A DNA stretch of 50,671 nt, taken from positions 1 through 50,671 of the forward strand of contig JAJZVN010000014.1 in the NCBI GenBank assembly GCA_021845685.1, read 5' to 3'. The notes beneath the pieces are model-generated. The model was not told where the DNA came from and searched no databases. It saw nothing but the letters and a program-made list of their open reading frames with translations. The first letter of the stretch is position 1. Each line of letters opens with the position of its first letter. The DNA is from a bacterium (lineage in GTDB: Bacteria; SZUA-79; Acidulodesulfobacterales; Acidulodesulfobacteraceae). A program made the translations under genes and the position numbers. Shown here piece by piece: positions 8,920 through 18,689 of the stretch.

Positions 8920-9250
8920 TTTCTGAATTCCTGAGCGATTTTATCATAGAAATTTTTTTAAGTTTATATGAAGAAAGGTTTTTATTTTCGGTATCTTTAT
9001 TTTCTAATAAAAATAATCTGTTAATAGCGAGAAGGAATAAGGAAAATCCATATTCTGCCGTTTTTTGTTTGTCAAAGTAATGCTGCAAAAAAGCAAACTC
9101 ATCTTCTTCTTCTATAAGTTTGCTTATAGAAAATACCTCTAATTTTGCCATTAAAGGAAGTTCGGCAAAATATTTCAGTAATTCATTGACAATGTTTTTA
9201 TCTAATTTAGTGGTCTTTAAAATATACTCTAAATCATATTTAAATTTCAT
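8903..9250 (-). CDS. Small protein of unknown function between zwf and dsrN
   Basis: A 115-residue, mainly helical, soluble protein rich in Leu, Lys and Glu. No family is recognised. Its start overlaps the end of zwf by 11 bases and its end overlaps the start of dsrN by 17 bases. This tight coupling argues that it is real. It contains no cysteine, membrane segment or metal motif. The tail is strongly basic (NLSSYKLKKISMIKSLR). It could be a small partner of G6PDH or of DsrN; nothing in the sequence decides. Confidence 0.6.
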   Translation of the reverse strand: MKFKYDLEYILKTTKLDKNIVNELLKYFAELPLMAKLEVFSISKLIEEEDEFAFLQHYFDKQKTAEYGFSLFLLAINRLFLLENKDTENKNLSSYKLKKISMIKSLRNSENGKYF

Positions 9251-10745
9251 TATGCCACGTTCTTCCGTCTTTATTAATTAAATCATCTGCTTCTTTGGGT
9301 CCCCATGAACCTGATTCATAATTTGGAAATGACGGCGCGGGTAAACTTTTCCAACCGTTTATTATATCTGTTATGAGTTTCCAAGCCGTAAGCATGTTGT
9401 CCGTTCTATAAAATAATGTCTGATCTCCTTCCATTATATCATACAATAACCTTTCATATGCTTCAGGCGGCGTTCCTTTAAATGAAGACTTATAAAAGAA
9501 AGAAAGTTCCACCGGGTCTATTTCCATTTTAAAACCGGGTGATTTTGCTCCTATTTTTAACGATATGCCTTCATTCGGCTGAATAGTTATAGTTATAACA
9601 TTTTGTTCTATTTTTTCAATTGAATTTTTACCAAAAAGACTGTAAGGCAATTTTTTAAAATAAATTGCAATTTCAGTTTTATGTTTTTTTATTCTTTTCC
9701 CCGATCTTATATAAAAAGGTACGCCGGCCCATCTGTAATTATCAATGAAAAGTTTTAATGCAACATATGTATCGGTAATTGAATCAATAGGAATTCCCTT
9801 TTCTTCCCTGTAACTGACGGATTCTTCATCGTCGTCAACTATGCCTCTATCGTATTGACCTCGTACGACATAATTTTTAACATCGTTGATAGTAAAACGC
9901 CTTATGCTTTTTAATAGTTTAATTTTTTCATTCCTTAAATCTTCTGCGTCAAAAAAAGCCGGCGGCTCTGTAGCAACTAAAGACAAAAGCTGTATCATAT
10001 GATTCTGCATCATATCTCTTATTATACCCGCATTATTAAAATAGCCGCCCCTTAATCCTACACCTATAGATTCTAATGCAGAAATTTGAATATGGTCGAT
10101 ATATTTATTATTCCAGACAGGTTCAAATATCGCATTGGCAAATCTAAACGCAAGAATATTCTGTACGGTTTCTTTTCCAAGATAATGGTCTATTCTATAT
10201 ACCTGTTTTTCTTGAAATGCGGACAAAATTTTATCGTTTAACTTTTTTGCGCTGTCATAATCGTAACCGAAAGGTTTCTCCACGACTATTCTAGAAAACC
10301 CGTCGCCTCGATAATTATCTGAAACAAGTCCTGAATTCTCTATGCCGTCAACGATAGATTCATAAACACTTGGAGGGGTAGAAAGATAAAATATGAAATT
10401 TTTTGGCATGTTGTATTCTACTGACTTTGCTTCAATAAATGTCTTTAGCGATTTATAGCTTTTAATATCGTCATAATTAGAGGAAAGATAATCTATATGT
10501 TTAGAAAAATCTTTAAAATGTTTTGCGTCTACAGGTTTTTTTCTGCAATGAATATTTATTGAATCATAAATTGTTTTTCTAAATTGGTTATCATCCATTT
10601 TAGTTCTTGCAAAACCCGTTATAAAAAAATCCTTCGGAAAAAAACCTTCATCCCATAAACTATATAAAGCCGGAAAAATTTTAATATGGGCTAAATCTCC
10701 GCTGGCACCAAATATAACGATGCCGCATGGATTAAGTTCTGACAT
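9240..10745 (-). CDS. zwf: Glucose-6-phosphate 1-dehydrogenase
   Basis: A 501-residue protein with the N-terminal dinucleotide motif GASGDLAHIKIFPALYSL and the active-site signature RIDHYLGKETVQN. It also has the C-terminal substrate-domain features typical of Zwf. It oxidises glucose-6-phosphate to 6-phosphogluconolactone with NAD(P)+, the first step of the oxidative pentose phosphate pathway. AGGAG lies upstream of the ATG. It sits 26 bases downstream of a cyclase-family gene, which itself follows gnd, so the two pathway dehydrogenases are clustered. Confidence 0.96.
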   Translation of the reverse strand: MSELNPCGIVIFGASGDLAHIKIFPALYSLWDEGFFPKDFFITGFARTKMDDNQFRKTIYDSINIHCRKKPVDAKHFKDFSKHIDYLSSNYDDIKSYKSLKTFIEAKSVEYNMPKNFIFYLSTPPSVYESIVDGIENSGLVSDNYRGDGFSRIVVEKPFGYDYDSAKKLNDKILSAFQEKQVYRIDHYLGKETVQNILAFRFANAIFEPVWNNKYIDHIQISALESIGVGLRGGYFNNAGIIRDMMQNHMIQLLSLVATEPPAFFDAEDLRNEKIKLLKSIRRFTINDVKNYVVRGQYDRGIVDDDEESVSYREEKGIPIDSITDTYVALKLFIDNYRWAGVPFYIRSGKRIKKHKTEIAIYFKKLPYSLFGKNSIEKIEQNVITITIQPNEGISLKIGAKSPGFKMEIDPVELSFFYKSSFKGTPPEAYERLLYDIMEGDQTLFYRTDNMLTAWKLITDIINGWKSLPAPSFPNYESGSWGPKEADDLINKDGRTWHNEI

Positions 10746-10771
10746 TTATATACTCCTAATTTATATATTTT

Positions 10772-11413
10772 TTATAAACATTTTTTATTCATTTTTTCTA
10801 AAATAACTCTCGCCGGCGCTCCATCCGAATCTTTGATTTTAATAGGAAATGCTATAAGTTTATAATTGCCGGGTTCAACTTGCTCTAAATATAAGCTTTC
10901 GATAATAACAACGCCTGCGCCTAAAAGTGTTCTGTGAGTTTCATGTCCTTTGCCGTAACCTTCTACCGAAAGATAATCTACTCCGACAAGAATAATGCCC
11001 TTTTCAACCATATACTTTGCAGCATCGCTTGCTACGTACACATAATCTTCATGAAAACTTTTATCTCTTGATATAATTTTGGAATTTTTTGTTTTAAATA
11101 ATATTCTGCCGCCATTATTAATATTTTGCATTTTAAGAAAATCTTCCGTTATAGCTTCATATTTTTCGGGAACTTCGATAACGGAGCATTCTCCTGTAAG
11201 GGCTTCTAATTTTATTTTGTCTATTCCTATCCCGTCTTCGTAAAAATGATGCGGGGCATCTATATGCGTTCCGGTATGCGTTCCAAAAGAAAGATGTGTA
11301 TTATTTGCAGTATCGCCGTTTTTAATACTTGAAAATTGTTTTATGATAACTTCAGGATCTTTCGGCCAATGAACCATCCCGTCTTCAACCGTTAAACTGA
11401 TGTCTATATACAT
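10772..11413 (-). CDS. Cyclase-family metal hydrolase (kynurenine formamidase-like)
   Basis: A 213-residue protein with the metal-binding signature of the cyclase/kynurenine formamidase superfamily, GTHTGTHIDAPHHF, plus later GHETHRTLLG and the typical N-terminus DISLTVEDGMVHWPKDP. Members hydrolyse amides, esters or lactone-like substrates using Zn or Mn. The gene lies between gnd and zwf, where a 6-phosphogluconolactonase would be expected, and no pgl is visible. A lactonase role is only a hypothesis; a formamidase or other amidohydrolase activity is equally possible. Confidence 0.8.
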   Translation of the reverse strand: MYIDISLTVEDGMVHWPKDPEVIIKQFSSIKNGDTANNTHLSFGTHTGTHIDAPHHFYEDGIGIDKIKLEALTGECSVIEVPEKYEAITEDFLKMQNINNGGRILFKTKNSKIISRDKSFHEDYVYVASDAAKYMVEKGIILVGVDYLSVEGYGKGHETHRTLLGAGVVIIESLYLEQVEPGNYKLIAFPIKIKDSDGAPARVILEKMNKKCL

Positions 11414-11471
11414 TCTCTACCCTTCATATTTTAATTTTAATCTTTTCATATAAATTTATTTTCTGGGTTTC

Positions 11472-11518
11472 TTTTATTTTATTTTATTTTATTTTATTTT
11501 ATTTTATTTTATTTTATT
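11472..11518. repeat. TTTTA pentanucleotide microsatellite
   Basis: About nine uninterrupted copies of TTTTA run from 11472 to 11518. They lie between gnd (ends 11616) and the cyclase gene (starts 11413), about 60 bases upstream of the latter. It has no coding content. Changes in copy number would alter spacing in the upstream region of the cyclase-zwf-dsrN transcript. Confidence 0.9.
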
Positions 11519-11615
11519 TATTAATTTATTATTTTTATTATTCAAATCAACAAATAAACTCATAATAACATTAAAATTATTGAAACAATATAATATATAA
11601 TAAGCATTATTTATT

Positions 11616-12506
11616 TTAATGAACGGAATGACCGCCAAATTGATGTCTTAAAGCTGCAAGAACTCTGTCTGCAAAAGAATTTTCTTGTCTTGACCTGAAT
11701 CTTGCAAATACCGATTCTGCAAGCACAGGGGCTGGAACTGCCATATCAATAGCTTCTTTCAATGTCCATCTTCCTTCTCCTGAGTCGTCAACTATAGGTT
11801 TAAGGTTTTCAAGCTCAGGGTCTAATCTAAAAGCATTATGGGCAAGATCTAAAAGCCATGATCTGACAACTGATCCGTGGCTCCATAATCCTGTTATATC
11901 CGTCAAATTTACATTAAAATCGCTTGTTTTTAAAATTTCAAAACCTTCGGCATAAGCCTCCATCATGCCATATTCTATTGCATTGTGGACCATCTTAACA
12001 AAATGTCCTGCCCCTGATTTTCCAACATATAAATATCCATTTTCCGGAGCCAAAGTTTTAAATATAGGTTCGCAATGGTTGAAAATTTCCTTTTCGCCCC
12101 CTATCATAGCACAGTAGCCTTCTTTTAATCCCCAAATACCGCCGCTTGTGCCGCAATCAAGAAAATTTATTCCTTTTTCTTTAAGCATATTATATCTTCT
12201 TATTGAATCTTTATAGTAGGAATTTCCGCCGTCAATTACAATATCAGTTTTTTCAACATATTTCAATACTTCTTCAAGCATTAAATCGGTAGTTTCTCCT
12301 GAAGGTACCATAAGCCATACTATTCTTGGACTTGATAGTTTTAAAACTAATTCCTTAATTGAGTCAGAGCCGATAGCGCCTTTATTTTTAACCGGTTCTT
12401 CTTTAGATAAGGTTCTATTAAAAACAACTACCTTATGTCCGCCTTCTAAAAGTCTGAACACCATATTGATACCCATTTTTCCTAAACCGACCATACCGAG
12501 TTCCAT
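11616..12506 (-). CDS. gnd: 6-phosphogluconate dehydrogenase, short (GndA/YqeC-like) form
   Basis: A 296-residue protein with the N-terminal Rossmann motif MVGLGKMGINM, the catalytic-region DCGTSGGIWGLKEGYC and KMVHNAIEYGMM. These are hallmarks of decarboxylating 6-phosphogluconate dehydrogenase. At about 300 residues it belongs to the short form, often NAD-dependent, and not to the 470-residue form. It converts 6-phosphogluconate to ribulose-5-phosphate and CO2. It clusters with zwf and the cyclase-family gene. A GGAGG-like site lies upstream of the ATG at 12506. Confidence 0.93.
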   Translation of the reverse strand: MELGMVGLGKMGINMVFRLLEGGHKVVVFNRTLSKEEPVKNKGAIGSDSIKELVLKLSSPRIVWLMVPSGETTDLMLEEVLKYVEKTDIVIDGGNSYYKDSIRRYNMLKEKGINFLDCGTSGGIWGLKEGYCAMIGGEKEIFNHCEPIFKTLAPENGYLYVGKSGAGHFVKMVHNAIEYGMMEAYAEGFEILKTSDFNVNLTDITGLWSHGSVVRSWLLDLAHNAFRLDPELENLKPIVDDSGEGRWTLKEAIDMAVPAPVLAESVFARFRSRQENSFADRVLAALRHQFGGHSVH

Positions 12507-12681
12507 AATTAATACCTCCTTAAATTATTTATTTTAGGTAATCTATCTAAAACTGCAGGCAGAGATTAAGAAATTATTGGATATACCGCAATACCGCAAT
12601 ACGTTAAGGAACATTATATTACTGCTGATTAATTACATTGCCGCCGCTAATAAAAAATTATAATTTTGAAAATTACGATTA

Positions 12682-13485
12682 TTATGGCTGGCTCGGTTGA
12701 GAAATATTATTATTACCCGCATTGCCGCCGCTAAAGCCTTTACCTATCTCTCTGATAATATCCAAAGGAATAGGCATTATCATTGTTGTATTGTTGGTTG
12801 AAGATATTTCGTTCAGCGTTTGAAGATACCTTAGCTGAAGCGCCATCGGATTTTCCGCTATAATCTTAGCTGCGTCGCTTAATCTTTGAGCCGCTTGAAA
12901 TTCTCCGTCGGCGTTGATTATTTTTGCCCTTCTGTCTCTTTCGGCTTCGGCCTGTCTTGCCATAGCTCTTTGCATATCCTGCGGCATATCAATCTGTTTT
13001 AACTCTACTATAGTAATTTTTATACCCCATGGACCTGTATGTTTATCTAATATTTCCTGTATCTCTGAATTTATTTTTTCCCGTTCCGCCAAAAGCTTAT
13101 CTAGTTCGGCTTCGCCGCAAATGCTTCTCAAACTAGTTTGGGCAAGCTGAGAAATTGCATTGTAATAATCTGATACCTGAACTACGGCATTAAGCGGATC
13201 TACTATTTTAAAATAAACCACCGCGGATATCTTTAAGGTAACATTATCTTTTGTTATTACATCCTGGGAAGGAACTTCAAAGGTTATTATTCTTAAACTT
13301 ACTCTAACCATTCTGTCAATAATAGGCCATAGCAATATTAACCCCGGGCCTTTAACTGCAATTGCCCTGCCGAGCCTAAATATAACCGCTCTGTCATATT
13401 CTGTTATAATTCTTACCGCATACAGAATAATCATAATCGCAACGATTATAATTACCGCTATAAATAAAACTCCAAAACCTTGCAT
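12682..13485 (-). CDS. Slipin / SPFH-domain membrane protein
   Basis: A 267-residue stomatin-like protein. A single N-terminal membrane segment ([18 protein letters not shown]) is followed by an SPFH/band 7 domain ([27 protein letters not shown]) and a helical region ([21 protein letters not shown]). It ends in a Gly/Asn-rich tail. Such proteins form oligomers in membrane microdomains. It is encoded with an NfeD-like protein 170 bases upstream, the usual slipin-NfeD pairing. The specific physiological role is not known. Confidence 0.9.
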   Translation of the reverse strand: MQGFGVLFIAVIIIVAIMIILYAVRIITEYDRAVIFRLGRAIAVKGPGLILLWPIIDRMVRVSLRIITFEVPSQDVITKDNVTLKISAVVYFKIVDPLNAVVQVSDYYNAISQLAQTSLRSICGEAELDKLLAEREKINSEIQEILDKHTGPWGIKITIVELKQIDMPQDMQRAMARQAEAERDRRAKIINADGEFQAAQRLSDAAKIIAENPMALQLRYLQTLNEISSTNNTTMIMPIPLDIIREIGKGFSGGNAGNNNISQPSQP

Positions 13486-13654
13486 ATAGCCTCCAAATTA
13501 ATTTTTTAATTTTTTAAAATTACAATTACAGGAATAACGACTATAATTACCAGAAGAAAGATTAATACAACATTAAGATATCATAAATATATTAATTCAA
13601 CATTATTCCTTACAATATATTATAAAAACAGAAATTGAATTTCAAATAGGCTGT

Positions 13655-14125
13655 TTAACTGCTTAGCTTTACTTTTACTTTTAAAGAATCTTTGTCGGAA
13701 ACGGATAAAGAATGCGGTCCTTCTACTATAATAACTTTTTTGCCTTTTTCAATCGGACCGTCTGCATAAGCCGTCCACACCTCGCCGTTTAAATCTATTT
13801 GCCCAAAACCGTTATCGGGTATATCTTTTGTTACAAAAGCGATAGAGTTCGTTATACTGTCAATCGATGATTTCACTTTTGTTTTATTGGCTTTGTACCC
13901 CAAAACTATAAATATGATTATAAATATTAACAATGTTACATAAGAAGGTAGAATTATATCAATAAAAAAACCTGGAACAACTGGAGAAAACATAAATATA
14001 ACAATTGTTGCTGCAACAAATAAAATAGCGCTGATTGACGTTAAAGCTCCATATGAAAACACAAAAAACTCAGTCACGATTAACGCAAAAGCAAAAATTA
14101 CTAAAATGTATGCCATAATTTCCAT
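13655..14125 (-). CDS. Short NfeD-like membrane protein
   Basis: A 156-residue protein with about three to four N-terminal membrane segments and a C-terminal soluble OB-fold-like domain (GQIDLNGEVWTAYADGPIEKGKKV), the NfeD C-terminal pattern. It lacks the N-terminal ClpP-like protease domain of long NfeD proteins, so it is the short form. It is transcribed ahead of the slipin gene. The pairing suggests membrane-domain organisation; catalytic function is not expected. Confidence 0.85.
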   Translation of the reverse strand: MEIMAYILVIFAFALIVTEFFVFSYGALTSISAILFVAATIVIFMFSPVVPGFFIDIILPSYVTLLIFIIIFIVLGYKANKTKVKSSIDSITNSIAFVTKDIPDNGFGQIDLNGEVWTAYADGPIEKGKKVIIVEGPHSLSVSDKDSLKVKVKLSS

Positions 14126-14353
14126 AATATTTATTAATATTTATTTAAATAACATTAAATTTTGTAGTAACTTTGATGATATAGTTATTAATTTTTTAAT
14201 GATTAACATTATATCTCTCATAAGTATATAGCAAATCCAACTTTGCAAAAAAACAGCTAACTATCTATTTTAACTCTTTATTCTATATATAATATATATA
14301 TTTTTATTATTATAAATTATTAGTATATCTCATATTTAGGAAATTAATATAAA
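14126..14353. other. AT-rich gap between udg and nfeD
   Basis: No gene or RNA is visible in these roughly 230 bases. The sequence is almost entirely A/T and could hold promoters for nfeD on neither clear consensus nor position. It is noted only to state that nothing supportable was found. Confidence 0.5.
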
Positions 14354-15115
14354 TTAATTTAACAGCAAGCTTTTTATTAATTTCATATCTTCCCAGACAT
14401 CTTTTTTTGCCGACGGGTTTCTAAGCAAATAAGACGGATGATAAGTAGGTATAATTTTTATATCTTTGTAATCAAAAATTTTACCTCTGTGGCTGCCGAT
14501 TTTTTCAAATTCAAAATTTTTTTCGCTGCCGATATTATTAATTTCATTAAAAATAAACATTGTTGAAAATTTTCCGAGAGTGCATATGATTTTAGGTTTT
14601 ATTATATCAATCTGTTCCTGTAAAAATGGACTGCAGCTTAAAATTTCGTCAGGCTCCGGATTTCTATTTTCAGGGGGTCTGCATTTTACAATGTTTGCTA
14701 TATACACATTTTCGCGCTTAAGATTAATAGATTCAATAATTTTGGTTAATAATTGGCCTGCTCTTCCTACAAAAGGCTGCCCCGTCTTGTCTTCGTCTGC
14801 ACCAGGTGCTTCTCCTATAAACATTAACTCTGAGTCCGGGCTGCCCTCGCCGAATACTATCAGATTTCTTCTTTCGCTAAGTTTGCATTTTATACAATTA
14901 TTTATTTTTTTATTTTTAAGATATATAAGCGCTTCGTTTTTTTTCAAATTTTCGGCGCTTTTAAGTGACGAAAACAAAACATCTTTCACGGCAATTTTTT
15001 GTTCTATGTCTTTTTCGCAGCTTTTTTTATTATCATGATAAAGTTCGTTAACTGCTAAATTAAAAGCAAAACTATCTTTATATTGCAAAACAGATTCTTT
15101 AATTTTTTCATCCAT
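14354..15115 (-). CDS. Type 4 uracil-DNA glycosylase (Fe-S)
   Basis: A 253-residue protein. An N-terminal extension of about 75 residues is followed by the family-4 UDG core: cluster cysteines in CIKCKLSERRN, the uracil-binding GEAPGADEDKTGQPFVGRAG, further cysteines in IVKCRPP and CTLGKFS, and the C-terminal motif IIPTYHPSYLLRNP. It removes uracil from DNA in base-excision repair. It stands alone between iorB and the nfeD/slipin pair. An older annotation for this family is phage SPO1 DNA polymerase-related protein. Confidence 0.93.
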   Translation of the reverse strand: MDEKIKESVLQYKDSFAFNLAVNELYHDNKKSCEKDIEQKIAVKDVLFSSLKSAENLKKNEALIYLKNKKINNCIKCKLSERRNLIVFGEGSPDSELMFIGEAPGADEDKTGQPFVGRAGQLLTKIIESINLKRENVYIANIVKCRPPENRNPEPDEILSCSPFLQEQIDIIKPKIICTLGKFSTMFIFNEINNIGSEKNFEFEKIGSHRGKIFDYKDIKIIPTYHPSYLLRNPSAKKDVWEDMKLIKSLLLN

Positions 15116-15185
15116 ATTTTAGATTATACCACAAGATTTATAATTTTAAATGGGATTAGTATAAATGCTTTAGTGGAATTGCATT

Positions 15186-15803
15186 TTATAAATTTAGTCC
15201 AATATTAAAAGCTCTCAGGTTATCCTGAGCTTTTGGACCTTTTAAAAGAATATTTTCTATTACATTTTTAGATATAGGTATATTTGTTTTTGCAAATACA
15301 ACGCCGAGTGAAATAACATTGACCGAGATTATAGAACCGAAATTTTCTATTGATAACTTATTAAAATCATAATAAAAAACTTTATCCGTTATATTATAAA
15401 GACTATTTAAAATATCGTATAATTCAGGATATTTACTTTTCCCCATTCGCACGCTTATAGGAATATGCGTGTTTGTATTAAAAATAATGACGGAATTTTT
15501 GTTTACATAAGAAATTGCCCTTAATGTTTCTATCGGCTCCAACGAAATAAGGACATCAGCGTCACCCGATGCTATCATAGGAGAATGCATATTTTTTCTC
15601 TGATTTTGCATTTCTGAAACTGAATCATAAAAAATATATTTAACAAATGCTTCTACATAGCCTTCTCTTTGAGCCCCTCCTCTCCTTTCCGAGCCTGATA
15701 CATCCTGCAGATCGGAATTAAGAGCAGCATTTTTCAGTATAGTACCTGCGGTTATTATTCCTTGTCCGCCAAGACCGGTAATGGCTATATTGAATTGTTG
15801 CAT
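15186..15803 (-). CDS. iorB: Indolepyruvate:ferredoxin oxidoreductase beta subunit
   Basis: A 205-residue protein of the pyruvate:ferredoxin oxidoreductase gamma-domain family. The N-terminus NIAITGLGGQGIITAG and GSERRGGAQREGYVEAF are typical of IorB. With IorA it oxidatively decarboxylates aryl-pyruvates to aryl-acetyl-CoA and reduces ferredoxin in amino acid fermentation; in the opposite direction it can serve in amino acid synthesis. It follows iorA by about 50 bases. Confidence 0.93.
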   Translation of the reverse strand: MQQFNIAITGLGGQGIITAGTILKNAALNSDLQDVSGSERRGGAQREGYVEAFVKYIFYDSVSEMQNQRKNMHSPMIASGDADVLISLEPIETLRAISYVNKNSVIIFNTNTHIPISVRMGKSKYPELYDILNSLYNITDKVFYYDFNKLSIENFGSIISVNVISLGVVFAKTNIPISKNVIENILLKGPKAQDNLRAFNIGLNL

Positions 15804-15855
15804 TGTTGTATTATTGTATTATATTATTATATTGTTATATTATTTTAATTTTGTC

Positions 15856-17907
15856 TTATGCAATAATTTTTAGTTCAGTTTTGTTTTCTTTATTGTTAAG
15901 CAAATTTACCTGCGGTTCAGAATTTATTAATGAATGTAAATTAAATTCTACTTTTCTTATTGCACCGTTAGGACATACTTCGTAACAGACTCCGCATTTA
16001 ACGCATGCAACAGTATCTATAAAATAAAATTCTTTATTATCATCTTCTTTTTTTAACTGGATTGCAGGACACGCTAATTCAACAAAACATTCATTGCATT
16101 TAACGCAGCGCTCTTTTTGCAATTCATATATAATTTCCGGCTTATTATTTAATTTGACATTTTTTATTTTATTTCTCCTTTCTTCCTGAAGAATACATTC
16201 TCTTTTGGCAATTATTACTTTTAAACCTTTTTCTTTTAAAGCTTCTTTTATTAAGACGCTGAATCTTTTTACATTATTAGGGTCAATAGTTTTAATATAA
16301 GAAATTCCTAATGATTTAAGCAAATCTTTTAAATTAATAGCATTAGGAATAGGTATTCCGTCAATATCTATTTTAGTTGAAGGAGTTTTTTGATGTCCGG
16401 TCATTGCAGTCCAGCTATTATCAAGAATAATATATAAAATATTGGAATTATTCTGCACCGCATTCATTAAAACCGGTATACCGGAATGATAAAAAGTGGA
16501 GTCTCCAACTAAAGCTATTATTTTTTTGCTCTTATCGGCAATACTGATGGCCTGTCCTATACTTAACCCTGAATTCATACATGTTAGCCAATCCATAGCA
16601 TTATAGGGCGGCAATAGTCCAAGGGTATAGCATCCGATATCGCCGGCTATAATAACGTCCCTGTCTTTAGAATCCGTATTGGAATATCCTGATGCTTTTA
16701 AAATTGAATAAATTGAACCGCGATGAGGACAACCTACGCAGAAAGTTCCCATTCTTTGTGGAATTTTATCTGAAATCATTTCTAAATTCTTAACTGCAGT
16801 ATCGAAATATTCAGGAGGAGGTTTTTTTAAAAAATTGGCTGCGCCTTTAATAACGTCGTCTACGGTTAATTCTCCATAAGCATTAAATATATTTTTGCCG
16901 TGAATTTTTCCTTGATAGCCTATTTCAAAAGCTATTTTTTTGATTTGAAATTCTAAGAAGCCTTCAGCTTCTTCAACAATAACAACTTCATCTAAATCAT
17001 TTAAGAATCTTTTTATAAGTTCTTCGGATAAAGGAAAAGTAATCCCTAATTTTAAAATTTTATAATTATCCGCATTAATAAAATTCAACGCTTCTATTAA
17101 ATGGGCATATATAACTCCGGATGAAATAAAACCTATTCTATTGTTGTTTCTTCTTCTATTGTGATTTCTTGAGCCTGTTTCAGCATCTATAATTATATTT
17201 AGTTCAGAAGTATTCGCGTACTTTTTAAGAAGTTCATTCCGTTCAAGATATTTTTTATGATTCTTAACGGCAAGATTAAAAAGATTGAGATAATTTTCGG
17301 GATCTCTTTTAAAATTTCCGGATATCAAATCTCTGTCTAAACAATCGCCAAAATGCAAAATACCTGCATTATGACACAATCTTGACGGTGCCATAAGTAT
17401 GATTCCAAAAGAAAATTGCTCTGAAATCTCAAAAGCTTTTTTTGTAAAGTCTTTAGCTTCCTGTATATTTGAAGGCTCTAAGATGGGCATATACGTATGT
17501 AAACTATACCATCTGTCATCTTGTTCATTTGAACTGCTTGGAGCTCCGGGGTCTGATCCTATCGCAAGAACAAGACCTGCCTTAACTCCTGTATATGCCA
17601 AAAAATGGGCGGGCTCGCTAGCCACATTTAAACCTACATTCTTCATAGCGCATAAAGACCTGATGCCCGACCAAGAAGCGCCTATTGCTCCGTGCAAGGA
17701 AATATGCTCATTTAAACTAAATTCGGTATAAATATTTTTTATATATTTTTTATTTTTGTCTAAAGTAATAATAATTTCGGAAGCCGGAGTTCCAGGATAC
17801 ATAGATGCATAGCCTACTCCCGCTTCCAGCGCCCCTCTTGCTATTGCCTCATTTCCAAGGATTATCCCTTTATCGCCATATTTTCCTTCAACAAACAAAT
17901 TTGCCAT
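15856..17907 (-). CDS. iorA: Indolepyruvate:ferredoxin oxidoreductase alpha subunit
   Basis: A 683-residue protein with the PFOR-type N-terminal domain (ARGALEAGVGYASMYPGTPASEI), a thiamine-diphosphate-binding region (GDIGCYTLGLLPP and GDSTFYHSGIPVLMNA) and two C-terminal [4Fe-4S] motifs (CVKCNECFVELACP, CVKCGVCYEVCPNG). In the first cluster motif the usual third cysteine spacing is altered (CxxCxxCxxxxxC), as is common in IorA. It pairs with iorB. The MetF-like gene ends 8 bases upstream, so it may share that transcript. Confidence 0.95.
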   Translation of the reverse strand: MANLFVEGKYGDKGIILGNEAIARGALEAGVGYASMYPGTPASEIIITLDKNKKYIKNIYTEFSLNEHISLHGAIGASWSGIRSLCAMKNVGLNVASEPAHFLAYTGVKAGLVLAIGSDPGAPSSSNEQDDRWYSLHTYMPILEPSNIQEAKDFTKKAFEISEQFSFGIILMAPSRLCHNAGILHFGDCLDRDLISGNFKRDPENYLNLFNLAVKNHKKYLERNELLKKYANTSELNIIIDAETGSRNHNRRRNNNRIGFISSGVIYAHLIEALNFINADNYKILKLGITFPLSEELIKRFLNDLDEVVIVEEAEGFLEFQIKKIAFEIGYQGKIHGKNIFNAYGELTVDDVIKGAANFLKKPPPEYFDTAVKNLEMISDKIPQRMGTFCVGCPHRGSIYSILKASGYSNTDSKDRDVIIAGDIGCYTLGLLPPYNAMDWLTCMNSGLSIGQAISIADKSKKIIALVGDSTFYHSGIPVLMNAVQNNSNILYIILDNSWTAMTGHQKTPSTKIDIDGIPIPNAINLKDLLKSLGISYIKTIDPNNVKRFSVLIKEALKEKGLKVIIAKRECILQEERRNKIKNVKLNNKPEIIYELQKERCVKCNECFVELACPAIQLKKEDDNKEFYFIDTVACVKCGVCYEVCPNGAIRKVEFNLHSLINSEPQVNLLNNKENKTELKIIA

Positions 17908-17915
17908 ATATTGAT

Positions 17916-18689
17916 TTAAAACTTTTTTAATATATTTGTTTTTGCGCTTATAATCTTTATGATTAATCCGTCTACTTCCAAGCGCAAGGCTTTATCATAA
18001 GCTTCCTTCATAGAATTAAAAGTTTTTCCTATTTCTAATTCATTGATATGTATAAAAACCTTTCTGCCTTCTTTTTTAATATATTTAACTGCGCCGATAT
18101 CATCGGTAAAAGAATTAATTATAAAACTGTCTGCGCCTATAGACACGAGTTTTTTTATTTTTGCCATATCAATCGGAGCGGAGGCGGTAACTTTCACGCC
18201 AAGGTTAAAGTCACCGACATTATATGTATTATCGTTAGGATAAGTGCCGTTATTTTTAGATAAATCATTAATTGAACTATTTTCAATTAAATTGTTAATT
18301 GATTTAGATTTAATAATTGAACTAAATGTAACCACATCTATATCGTAAACAGGCTTTGCCGAATAAAATACCGTCTTCATAGGATGTAAACCTTCGGATA
18401 TTATAATATTTTTCAACCCGATCTGATTTAGAGTAATGAGATCGGAAAACAGCGAAATTCTGTTTTTGTCTCTCATATTAAATGAATAAGTTATTGCAGT
18501 ATTAAAATTTTCATCCGATAAGGTTTTACAAAGCAAAATTGCATTAAACCCAAAATTTTGTTCAATAATTATATTATCTGATTTAATAGATTTATTTTTG
18601 CCAAGCTCATCCGATAATACTTTTAATTCATGTAAGAAATTTTTATAATTTTCACTTAAAGGAGATTCTATTTCCGGTATAATATTCAT
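17916..18689 (-). CDS. Divergent MetF-like (methylenetetrahydrofolate reductase family) protein
   Basis: A 257-residue protein resembling MetF in the mid region: NMRDKNRISLFSDLI followed by GLKNIIISEGLHP, comparable to the MetF pattern CRDRNRxxLxSDLxG...LxxSGDHP, and a later IGADSFIINSF comparable to GADFIQTQ. The N-terminus is divergent and an Asn/Ser-rich segment (about residues 130-150) interrupts it. MetV lies upstream in the same direction, which supports an MetFV-type reductase of the methyl branch of C1 metabolism. The substrate is not certain given the divergence. Confidence 0.65.
   Translation of the reverse strand: MNIIPEIESPLSENYKNFLHELKVLSDELGKNKSIKSDNIIIEQNFGFNAILLCKTLSDENFNTAITYSFNMRDKNRISLFSDLITLNQIGLKNIIISEGLHPMKTVFYSAKPVYDIDVVTFSSIIKSKSINNLIENSSINDLSKNNGTYPNDNTYNVGDFNLGVKVTASAPIDMAKIKKLVSIGADSFIINSFTDDIGAVKYIKKEGRKVFIHINELEIGKTFNSMKEAYDKALRLEVDGLIIKIISAKTNILKKF

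Noticed and set aside
14580-15038. 152-codon open frame antisense to the uracil-DNA glycosylase gene
   Set aside because: The opposite strand encodes all glycosylase motifs; this frame has no recognisable domain.
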